Below are positions 1 to 11,400 of a stretch of 32,185 bases of DNA, piece by piece. Position 1 is the stretch's first letter; every line of letters starts with the position of its first letter. Location: the NCBI RefSeq assembly GCF_000003605.2, contig NW_003133344.1:413932-446116 (forward strand), written 5' to 3'. The stretch comes from Saccoglossus kowalevskii. Taxonomy: Eukaryota; Hemichordata; Enteropneusta; Harrimaniidae. The translations under genes and the position numbers were made by a program. The notes below the pieces were generated by a model that did no database searches, was not told the origin of the DNA, and saw nothing but the letters and a program-made list of their open reading frames with translations.

Positions 1-3000
1 TAAAATTTTTGGCTTTCACACTGATATCTAAGTTCTAATCAAATTTCAATGAAACATGGTACATAGATGGTATGTAATCTTGTACAGTGACCACTCGCCA
101 AGTCGCACCTCACTAATTCATGGGTAGTTGGTTGGCTCCCAAAAATTGTGTTGGCAGTTTTGAAGTAAAAGAACTAATGTTTTTTTGCATCAAGTATTTA
201 ATTGGCCGTTGAAGGGCTGGAAAATGAAGGAGACAACTTAACACCTACTGTGAATCAATCACTGAGATAAGAAGGGTGACAGCAGCCTGGCGCAAGGTGT
301 CGACAGGGGTGTCAAGTTGCAACTTTATGCACGACTTATGGCCTTTGATATGACTATAAAACTCGCTACAATGAGTTGGTCAATCACCCTGATCTCTAGT
401 TCTCAACTGAACAGCATGTCTAAGTGAATGTGCAGGGTTACACATGATCTAGCAGTCAATCACTGTACCATAATAGTTTTACATTAAAATCTGAGCATAT
501 TAAATACCTCATTTGCATAATTAGTCAGTTTTCAGCTTTTCCATCAATATCTTAAGTACTTTTTTCAAGAGATAATCATCCCATTATGTCATGCAGGCAC
601 ATATTTGTTTGACCATCAGATTTAAGATGGCTGAATGGCCGCCATTTTACTGGAATAAGGTTAAAAATTAAACATTTCTTCCATCCTTGAACCACGATTT
701 TGGTCATGTATTGATTGATTTCATTCAAACTTGGTTAATTTTGTTTAAATCGGGTTTGAAGCAGCCGACTGGTGGCCAGTTCATTTTAATGAACGTGGTT
801 TCAGAACCACATCTCTGATGTTCAGATTTTTAAGGATACACCATGTAACACATATGCACACTAAAATGATCTGATTTAAGATGGCTGAATGGTAACCATT
901 TTAATCTTTAAAAGGCACCAAAATAAGCATTTCTGCCATTCTAGATCTACATCTCGGTTATACATGGACAGTCCATCTTGTTAATATACATAAATATATA
1001 TAACAAGACCAAAATGTTTTTTTCAGATCGGATTCAAAATGGCCGATTTCTGCCATTGTAGACCCACATTTCAGGGACCATCTTACATCACATTCAAACT
1101 TCATGCATATTGGAATGCACGTCCATTCATTTCATGATTGAATTAAAGTTTGCCATGCAATCAATGTTGTTTTATAAAAAAACACATCTAGAAAAAGAAA
1201 ATTCCCATTAGTATTAGAACTTAAGCCAACAGATGTTCAGCACCAATATTCGTTCTGAAGTTTTTGCTTAAACAGGTTGAAATAAAATATGCATGGCACA
1301 TGACCCTAAAACTAATCATGTTGCACATTTCCCCTAAGTCTTTGTAGTTAGCGAGTTTGTATGTATGTGTACGTGTCCCCAAAGTACTGATGTGATAAAT
1401 TTTATCAAAATCCACCCACAAATTTTTGCTTACAGTCATAGACGCGCCAAACTTGCTTTGCACACACAGCAGCTAAAAAAATGACATGTTCTTGTCCATT
1501 CCAGTCACATACAAAATGGCCGCCAGTCGGCCGCCTTGAATTGCATCTTGATTGTATAACAATGACCACAGCAGACAGTAATTGTAGTTTATTAGATTTT
1601 TAATATACTTGGACTAAACCAACATATCTAAAATGGAGGGAAGATAATTCACTAATACTTTTACACTGTAAATCGCTAGATTTTAACTCCTGGAAACGGA
1701 TTTTATGGCAGTCATACATAACAAATTTTGCGAAATTTCACTGCGGCAAAATATCTTGAATTTGACAGACACAAATATACGTCTTGTAGAATTCAAATTG
1801 ATTTACAGTATGTATTTGACCCCTACAGATCTTGAAAATAAAAATTTTGGAATACAAACACTGCTCTATTGGGATAAGATATGTGTATGGTATATATAAC
1901 ATGTCTCTAGAGAGCGCTGCCATGGGGGTGAGGGCTGGGGGGTTGAGAAATCACAAGCAGAGGCTGGATAGGTGGAAACAATCTTCAAAAATGAGATGTT
2001 ATCTACACAGGTCCCTGATCTGATACAATTGGCACATATCTAAACCTTGTTAATCCCAATAGCTATAAGTTGGCTACCCAACATTCAAAACACATACATT
2101 TTTCGTAAAAATAGTCTCCCTTCCTGTTGCAAACGTGTCTGATAATGTGACCCCGATCTTGTCCATTAGTTTCATGGTTTTTGTTTACAGAAAAATATTA
2201 GCTCTCCCCTAAATGTATGTAGGCTTTCTTGCTTGTTTTTTTTTCATGACTACATCCGCAAATTATAATCTAACCCCAACTTCATGTCAATGAAAACATG
2301 TACAGTTAGATCTACTGCACTTCATCTATGGCACAAAACCTAAACACATCTATGCAGGTTGCAGTAACAAGTACATTGAGTTAGGGAGCAAAATTTACAG
2401 TACCCCCTAGGACAATGTCAATAACACTTCAATTAAAAAGGTTAAATAATTATGAAAGAAATAATACCTTCACCAAATATTCATGAAATTAAAGTGGATT
2501 TTACAATTTTGTAAATATTTAAGCTGTACATGAAATCAGAATGAAGAAATTACGGAGGCAGTTTAATATTGAAGCAATTTGATTTGATAATTTTACTGCA
2601 AATCTGCAGGATTGAATACTTAACTTTATGATACAGTAAACTGACTATTAGTTGAAATATATGATTTTTGCTGAAAAAGTTACTTTCCTCCTGCAATTCA
2701 ACATGGCAATCACTAACAATTCCATCCTGATGTTTTTTTTCCTTATTGAGGAGAAATAAACTAGTCAACACCAACACCGTTGAATCATTCTGTGTTTTTG
2801 TTTTGTATTCACATGTGAGATTATCTCACTGATAATTAAGCAACTCAATCTAATGAATACATTTTTTATGTCCGATCTAATTATTGGGAGGAATACCTCA
2901 TTTCCGTCATTACAGGTGCATGTCAAACACAATTTAGAGTTCTCGTGGGATTTTAAGTACGCAAAAATCATGCTTATTTAATGATAACTACATTTACGCT

Positions 3001-3150
3001 AGCATGTGCACTTCAAATAGATATGGGTGGTTTTGTACAAGTTTCAACAATGTTACTTCTATACAGACAGCCTAGATAGAATTGTTTTAAGCTATGTCTA
3101 CTTTTTAAACATTAAAAATCACATTCAGGGAAACATGCCTAAGTTTTTTG
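1..3150. other. Non-coding flank downstream of endophilin-B, degenerate repeats
   Basis: No exon recognised on either strand. The left part (about 590-1520) holds several diverged copies of an AAGATGGC...GCCATTTT hairpin repeat. 1600-3150 is featureless AT-rich sequence with short frames that match nothing known. Confidence 0.6.
624..1058. repeat. Three diverged hairpin repeats with ATGGC/GCCAT arms
   Basis: Hairpins at 624-648, 878-902 and 1035-1058 share arms of the type AAGATGGC / GCCATTTT. The first two share the longer lead-in GATTTAAGATGGCTGAATGG. Related single motifs occur at 1514-1526 and 5249-5260. Likely remnants of one dispersed family. Confidence 0.5.
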
Positions 3151-3158
3151 TGAGTAAT

Positions 3159-3352
3159 TATTGTAAAATAATTTATTTTCACTCGGAATTAATTTTCGCA
3201 ATTTTCACTGAAGAAATGATTCAGTGAAAATAAAATCCAGCGAATATACCTTTTTCCTATATTTTACATTTAGCTCATCAAAAATCAGTAAATACAATTC
3301 CATCCAAAACACCCAAAAAGTAGTTTCAGCGAAAATTAATTCCAGCTAAAAT
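3159..3352. mobile_element. Degraded palindromic MITE copy A
   Basis: Aligns along its length with the better-preserved copy at 10485-10696. Shared blocks are TATTTTC-CT-GGAATT, GTGAAAATAAAATCCAGCGA, AAAACACCCAAA and GCGAAAATTAATTCCAGCTA. The outer TACTGTAGAA ends are eroded. Confidence 0.7.
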
Positions 3353-3444
3353 AACAACTGCACAAGAACGTTTGAAATAAATGACAATAAAACTTAATAA
3401 TTATAATAAATACCAACACCTGCAATAAAGTTAACAATGTCACT

Positions 3445-3613
3445 TTTTGTGTGCACAACATGATGACATCTGCAATCTTTGTGTGCACAACATGATGACA
3501 TCTGCAATCTTTGTGTGCACAACATGATGACATCTGCAATCTTTGTGTGCACAAAAAAATGACATTTGCAATATACTTTGTGTGCACAAAATGACATCTG
3601 CAATATACTTGTG
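3445..3613. repeat. 32-bp minisatellite, about five units
   Basis: Units start GTGTGCACAA at about 3449, 3481, 3513, 3545 and 3580. The first steps are exactly 32 bp and nearly identical; the last two units have diverged. The repeat keeps long frames open on the minus strand that encode only repetitive CAHKDCRCHHVVH-like peptides, so it is not read as a gene. Confidence 0.9.
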
Positions 3614-3699
3614 ATGGGGAAACAACGCAAAAATACCATTCCTATAGACGAAAGTGTGATTCTTTGAAAATAGGAAAAAAAAATTGTGCACAATCACTT

Positions 3700-5207
3700 T
3701 TTTAATGTACTTTTAGCAGCAACACTGAAACTTTCTTCCTTCAATTGCATTTTTGGTGAATGCTCAAAATAATCACAAATAATGGGTAGAATTATGGAGA
3801 GCGCCACACATGTTCTGTATTCAATAGTTAAACAACAATATTCTCAATTTTTATGTGGATTATCTAATTTCAGATACTGTAAAAGGGCAATATGCAAATG
3901 AGGCACTGCAGTTCAGACTGTTTTGAGTTGCATTGAAGATGTTCATGAAGATATAAAGAGCATATTAAGACAGTGTTCAAATTACAAACGACAACAAGTT
4001 ATCTTGATCAGCAGACTACAACAACTGAGGCTTAAAAAGCTTAGCATACATCCAAGACCAGATAAAAAAAAATAAAGTCCATATAATTAATATATTTTAT
4101 TTGTTTTCCCATAATATATTCTTATCTACATTATTCTCTGTCTGGTACACCAATTATAAAGTAATTAAAAGATGAACTAGTGAATTTAATGTGTATTGGT
4201 AGAGTTCACTACCAGATTGAACAGATTGCATCTCAAAGTGCACCACCACCACCGCTTGGTGAAAGATTTTATTTTCAGAACTGTTCCATACATTTTGAGC
4301 TCAGATTTCAAAGTTACACTCAGAAATGGTACTTGAGATTATTGCAGTTTTGTAACTATTATTACAAGACATATTTCACAGCAGGAATATGCATATTCTA
4401 AATGTCAAGATTATTTTGGCTTTCCTGTTCTCTTGCTAAATTGTTCACGCCCACACAGACTCACTAAAAATTCACCTAATTCTGAATTACATCACAGTAA
4501 GTAAGAATTAGGATGAATTCTCAAATATTTGGTGCATATTAATATCATCAAAAATGTCACAAGGTGCATGTATGATAGTTTCAAAACTGAAATTAACGTA
4601 CAAGTAATATCCCAGAATGCAACTCTCAACTTATGACAATCACAAAATAGAAGAGGTCTCATTCTTCTACAGTTCAGCATAATTAATTAAGGCATTTTTT
4701 CAACACTAATTTCACTCACTAATTTGGTGAAAAAAAGTTGGCAAAATGAATGAAAAAGGTCTGGAAAAACAAAACAGAAATAAATAATTCGAATTTTTCT
4801 AGAGCACCAGTTGCAATTGCATAACTCTACACACAGACTACTACGCAACAATATTACTGTAACCATGGTAACCAATAGATGTAGTTCAAATCTGTGTTAA
4901 TCTATACCTTTATAATCCGCATCAAAACAATTTTTTTTTTCATCGCATAATGACTAATAACAAATAACCCAATGACAAATCACGCAATAACTGATGACAC
5001 AATTGCACAAGACACAAACTTGTAATTTTGCATTTTTTTTTAAAGACTGCTAAATGCTCCTTTTTTTGGACTCAGTTTGTCAACAATTTTTTTTTAGTGG
5101 CGTAGGTAGATTGTCTCAGAACTACGGAATAAAATAGTCTGTTCAATTCTTGTACGTTTTAGACGGTCGTCTTGTAAGTAATCTCCTTGAGGGCACTGTA
5201 CACGATG
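3700..5207. other. Non-coding flank or distal 3' UTR of endophilin-B
   Basis: No exon recognised. Contains an RFX X-box-like palindrome at 4859-4872, poly-A/T tracts, and minus-strand polyadenylation-like hexamers at 4096-4101, 4268-4273 (AATAAA) and 4909-4914 (TATAAA). How much belongs to the endophilin-B 3' UTR cannot be told. Confidence 0.5.
4859..4872. promoter_or_regulatory. RFX X-box-like palindrome
   Basis: GTAACCATGGTAAC matches the X-box consensus GTHNYYATRRNAAC at every position and is a perfect palindrome. RFX factors bind such sites near cilia genes in animals. No gene is visible close by, so function is open. Confidence 0.35.
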
Positions 5208-5216
5208 TTACAAATC

Positions 5217-5230
5217 CCTATAGAGGGCGC
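5217..5230 (+). promoter_or_regulatory. CTCF-like site in the endophilin-B 3' region
   Basis: CCTATAGAGGGCGC agrees with 12 of 14 positions of the CTCF core CCASYAGRKGGCRS. It lies about 80 bp beyond the endophilin-B stop codon. Confidence 0.3.
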
Positions 5231-5311
5231 TGCCTTTTGTAGTGAAATCAAGATGGCCGACAAATTGTCTCTCCAGTGTAGATGAAGAATGTGAAAAAAA
5301 AAAAAAATGCA

Positions 5312-5419
5312 CTAGTCTAAAAGCTCCAGAAATGTAACAGGTACTTTTCCTTTTTGGTTGCCTCGTTCTCCCATCATCCAATCGGAATCCATGCCGGGAA
5401 GACTGTATACTGTAATTAT
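5312..5419 (-). CDS. SH3GLB: Endophilin-B exon 9: second half of SH3 and stop
   Basis: Begins after a pyrimidine-rich acceptor ending CTTCTAG. Reads IITVYSLPGMDSDWMMGERG then NQKGKVPVTFLELLD and TAG. The conserved SH3 Trp is in MDSDW (about residue 318), and the KVP-TFLELL end is typical of endophilin-B C-termini. The 3' UTR continues toward lower coordinates. No minus-strand AATAAA occurs until 4268-4273, and a TATAAA variant lies at 4909-4914, so the polyadenylation site is undecided. Confidence 0.95.
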   Translation of the reverse strand: MITVYSLPGMDSDWMMGERGNQKGKVPVTFLELLD

Positions 5420-8400
5420 CTAGAAGGACAGGGAACATGAATATGATAATTTGAATACTCGCATATTTGTCTACTGTTCTGCAAATTAACAGCACAATGT
5501 ACACAATATGTTAAGGGTGGGGAGGGAGGGTAAGGTATGGGTGGTCACTAAACACTAAATAAACATATACATGTACAGGTATATTCACACATCGTCTGCG
5601 TTTTTCCAATTCAATTTCGGCTATTCATAGAGGCTTAATTCAGCAGGCAATGCGTTAATAAAAATCTTGAATGAAGTTTTTGATATCAGATTAATCTACA
5701 ACGCCATCAAAATAAGACATCTGAACTTCTTGTATCCATGATATATTGAATAAATTATGACTTGTTTCAGGTTGATCACTTTTTATTATACTTTACAGAC
5801 AGCAGATGAAACTGCTGAAAACACAAGTTACGATAGAAATGGGAAGAAACAAAAACAAAGTATCCCAGTGTGCACCATGCAATTTAATCTCAATCAGCCG
5901 CGTGCAAAACTTTGGTGTACACATGCATGTGAAATCAGACAGTGACTGACAAGATTAAATTTTGTATTTACCATAATATAAAATTGAATTTATACGCATG
6001 GATTATACCATTTGACACGGGGATGAAAGGTGCAAGCAAAGCAACCTACAGCACATACCAGAACTTGTGTAAAGCCTTCAATTTTTTTTAGTTTTTCTCT
6101 ACGTCTATAGGACTAACATTTATTTTTGCATGCATGACTGTTTTCGACTAGTTTTAAAAACTCAAAGAAAAAAAAATTAACAAAAAGATGAGAAGAGACA
6201 CACCCTTTTTACTAATGGCTACCAAGCCTACTATCCCCTGACACTATAAGAAGGTACAACAATCAGGTTAGTGGGGTTACACCACAAACACATGGTTATA
6301 CCAATCCACTATTTACATGCTGTAGGCATTGAACTGTTCAACAATGCAATAGTACCAGTAACCGTGTAATCTTTTTTCCTCTACTCGCAGAAAGAGTTAA
6401 GTTGTGTAGTAAAACTAGGTCACCAAGTTCCGACAAGGCCATTCAGACAATTGGGACTTGGCAGCCATTTAACAAAACGAGTTTGGAAGAAAATGAGAGG
6501 AGGAATAAATTAAATCTGGTACAAAAGAAACGAAATTTAACATTGTAAATGTCAGTGGGAGGGGTATAAAGTAATAAAAGATATAAGCAAGATAACACGA
6601 GAGGAAGAAAAGTAAAGCGTGACTGAAATATACAGAAATGAAAATAATAGACACAAAGCCCTATTTGAAATGACTGATTTTAGTTACAAGTCAATTTTGT
6701 TTCCAAATATAGTCTTGCACTAGCAAGGCCTGTTCTGGTCTGTACGAAATAAGCGCTTTTTAATTTTGTCCCAGTTTGTATGTACCTCGTCAGCGAGAAG
6801 TGAAAGCTCTGAAAGATCAGCAGCATCGTAGTCATAGAGCACGCGTGCCCGTCTGGTGCCTGTCGGGGCCCTATCGTGGAACTTGGGTGGGGCAGAAGGG
6901 GCGGATGATATGTTGACAGAGTTTGAATGGTTCCCAGCACCTGGAAGACTGAAGAAACACCCGGGAATGCATCAACATCACGATGGAATGATTTGCAGAA
7001 TGTGGAAACAAAAATAGTGTACATACAGAATAAATGCTTCAAAATAAGAGTGTACTGTCTCAGTTGTCAGAAGCAGGTGGGGCAGACGGAATGCAGTCAC
7101 CTCCAGCTGGAAGGCTGTAAGTAACCAAATATGCTAAAATTAGAAAAACCAGCTAATAACATGTGCTGATACAAAAATAGGCTGGAGTCATCCAATGAAA
7201 TACTACGATACTAACAGATTCAGGAGTGAGAGTGATTAGCCAATAAATGGCGCTTTACTATCAACCAATGAAATTTGCCAACTCTAAATACAATTTATAT
7301 TAATTTTTTTTTAAAGTATACATCAATTTTTTTTTATTTCACATTAGAAACATTAAATATTTAAAATGAAGTTTCTAGTAGATTTTACAGTTTTACTGTG
7401 ATACAGACTTCTTTGGATTGAAAATAATCAAGTCATTCATTGTGGCAGTTATAAAAAGATATAAAACGTAATTTAGATTGTCTGGAAAACTTCAAATTGT
7501 CTAGATAGCGCCAAAGAAATTTAATCTTCAATGAAATGTCTTAGAGTAATTGAAGTTTCAAGTATTGGTGTACATAATGTAAAATATCCAGTCATATCAT
7601 TTTAACAGAATTAATTCATTAAAGTCACACGATACTCCTTTTACTGTGAGAAACCCAAGCTTGAAAACTACGATAACAAAGTACCACTATTGAGAAGAAA
7701 GATGAAAGAGACGAGAAAAAGACTTTGTTTATTGCACCCACCACCATTACGAGATCACCACGGCCTGCCAGCAAGGTATATATGCAAATGACATGCAAAT
7801 GCAATGTTGCTATGGATACAGACTACATAGGAGAGACTAAACATCATCAGTCAGTAACGATTTAATCTAATTGCAGTAACTGGAGACGAATTTATAAGAT
7901 AACGGTATGCAACGTTCATAACCATATGAAACAGAAGGCAAACTCTGACATTTTTAATTGAAAGCAATCCCATTCCATGCACGTCATTCTAATGTCTGAT
8001 TACACGAACAGATTTATTGCGTGTATTTAAAAACACAAAACAGACGCTTTGTGAACGAACAAGGATACTGTCAAAAATGGTTTAAGGCAGACATTGAACA
8101 TTTCGTTCAGACTCATTAATTAGCATTGGAATATGTAGATATGTCTGTTTTGTGATTTTGTAATCATCTCAAAATTATGAATTTTCATCGCATACCGCAA
8201 ACTTATAAATCTTGACTGAACATAGCTATCTGATGCGAATTGACCTCTCCCCCTCTAATGGTTGGAAATCATTTCTCATTTCGCGAGATAACAATTACAG
8301 ATTATACATTTTCTGAAAGTTGCTGTGACTTTTTGGGTTCTATGACGTCAGTGAAATTTTAACTGACTTGCGAAATTAGCAAAGATTTGTCGTTCACGAA

Positions 8401-11400
8401 ATTAAAGCAATCTACAGTATTAGAGGTTGATCTCAAATTATGAGGTGAAACTGTAAAACAATAATCCATTATCAGAATTAAACAAAATCCAAAAATAATA
8501 TCTACAATTATCCGCATCTTTCTAAATTTATACAACATGATAGCTATCTTTTGTCAAACAATATTCACCTCAGTTTAATAATTTTTTTTATAAAACCACA
8601 CAGACTGCTATTTTTCTTTCTTCCGGTACTAATTTTTGTTTTTGTTGAATGCAAGTATACACTAGCAAAAGATTTAACTTTGAATTATGACTCATAGTTA
8701 ATGAGTTAGTCTGAGTGAGAAAAAGCATGGTCATCATCTAGGGCAGTGAAGGAAACAAACCTCAAACAAACAAATCATGTTCTCACAGGCAAAGTTCAAC
8801 ATCACAAGCAAAAAATTGAGTTGTGCATGGAAATATCACTATTCAGTTTAACAGCTTCAACTTAATATACTTTGTAGCTAAAAATTCAAAATTTTGAGTC
8901 AATAAAATAAAAAAAATACAGAAAACCAACCTTGTGAGTTGTTTCTGCAGGTCAGCAATCAGACCGGTACACTGCACAAAGTAGGCATGTTGTACTTCTA
9001 CGAAGTCCTGAAGGCAGCGTAAGTGGTTAGCCTAGTGCACAAAAACAAAATTATGGAAATATAAAAACAGCAAATACCGGTATGCTAAAAAAAGCAATAT
9101 TGTAAAAAAAAAACGATTAGCATAAAGTGCATGTGATGTTGGTATAGAGACAATGGAGGAACATAAATAGGTAGAATGTAAGCATATGCAGTCCTTAAGA
9201 CAGTGTCACTAACTGGACAATGAATGAATGTATTTGTTTCCAAGATTCACTGGTTGTCATGACAACTGACCATGTTTGTTTTTTTATATTTTTGTGTCCG
9301 GCAACAGTTTTGAAGATTTAATGTCACTGTTGTCTCTCCTGACTTTTTTTTATGTGCAGAAGTGGGGAAGTGCTGACATATAGTACATTTTTCCACAGAA
9401 GCCATATTTGTGACAACATGGCAGGGCTGTGTGACCATGTTGCTATTATAATAGAATTCTGGCAATTAAAAGTACTATACAGGTGTCAATCAGGCCCATG
9501 ATGTAGAAATTATAAGCAATTCCAATCATCATGTTTAGGCTCGTGTAACCATGGTTCTGCGTAATATTTATAAACAAGAACACTAAAAATGTTACAATGT
9601 AAAAAGACTTACATGGGCATTGCTGACGCCTTCCAACAACAGTTTGGTGATCTCGTACTGCTTGTCAAATTCACTCTGAGCCACTCTCAGTTCTTCTTCA
9701 GACTGTGAATCACAACATAAAAGGTATAAGTTCATGAAATTGTTGACATTTACAAAAACACGGTGACAGTATTGTACAAGACGTAACATTTCATCAGTAA
9801 TGGTTAACTTGTTCTCATTTTTAGAGGAATTTTATCAAAAAATAGATAGAATACCTTGCTAACAATTGAAGTTTCTGATTTTAATAAAAAACACAATAAG
9901 ATGGATCGAGTTATGATCTCAGCTCTTAGATGTGCTCATCAGATGGCTTATCAAACATGTCAGTATGTAAACTTGTCATTGTCTACGGTGTTGTGTGGTT
10001 CTTACCTCCCCCATTGTGTGTGATATCAAGTTACTAAAATATGCCTAGTGTAGATGTTATATTAAAACACACGAAATCATGATATATCAAATGTGACGCA
10101 GCGTAGAATTGATAGCGTGCCTAAAAACACAGTGAAGTTAGACGACTTAGATTGGTACTTTGTATTGCGATACTGCGTGGTTATCACATGACATCACGAA
10201 TGACGTCATGGCTTAGTACTATCTACAACCGGAAAGTAATACATTAGCGTAAATAATTCGGCCCAATATCAACCAGCTCCACAAAGTAATAACCGATACC
10301 CAGAGATAACCTTTTAATTACATGACCAACTTCACATGTCAAAACAGAGAAATCTGAGAGATTTAACAGAACTGCACTTTAAAAAATCATATGTTAATTT
10401 ATGCTAATTATCTTTGACGTCTAAATACTCAGTTACGATCGTCAATAGTTTCAAAATCAACAGAAATGATACCCTTCCTAGCAATACTGTAGAACACTTT
10501 ATTTTCGCTTGGAATTTATTTTCGCTATTTTCGCTGAAAGGATGATTCTGTGAAAATAAAATCCAGCGAGTATACATTTTCCCTATATTTCACATTCAAC
10601 TCGTCAAAAAATCAGTGAAAATAAATTCCATACAAAACACCCAAATTGCTTTTTCAGCGAAAATTAATTCCAGCTAAAATAAAGTATTCCACAGTATTCC
10701 GAGTTACGATGCTATGCGATAGTTTGTTGATGTTATACCATATAGTATGTTTGGATGGTACAGTTGTGTAATAACGAAATTAATATAATATTTTTTTTCA
10801 CATAAACTTTCCGTCATTATTATCAATTACTGTTATTGCAAGTAAATTGTTGTTATCCAGACCGAAAATTCTCAAATCACATCTATAACAAACGGTTCTG
10901 TCGTCTGATTTATTGTATTTTCTCCATGTAGTTTGAGCACACAGAGAAATGACATATATCCGTGCATATTGACATTTTACACTAAACAGTACCACTTTGG
11001 ATGATATCATGGTCATGTGATAATAAGGTAATTCAGAAAATACCAAAATTTATGTCTGATTACATCATACAGCGAAGATATTATCCAAGACGCATAGCAT
11101 CAAGAATAATGTAAAAGTGAACAATATACGAGAAGATAAATTCTGGTATTATGTTCATCTTTTTGTTCGTGTTTCTCTAAAATTCTGACAAAACAATAAA
11201 AACAGAAATTTATAACTGATAGACGCGATGACCAGGAACATGAATATTTTATCCAGGGCTGTAGCTGATTGGATATTCATGTCACATGACATAATTGTAT
11301 TCTGATTAATGAGATTCAAGTAACATCATCGGTATTACAGACCAGCAACAAACGCCAGTATATGAATTACTGCTTGACATACCACAGTATACAGAATAGA

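Noticed and set aside
3336-3697. Overlapping minus-strand frames rich in Cys/His (CAHKDCRCHHVVH)
   Set aside because: Produced by the 32-bp minisatellite in three frames at once; not a metal-binding protein.
9247-9465. 72-residue minus-strand frame next to exon 6
   Set aside because: Lies in intron 6 between two well-defined splice sites and matches no known protein.
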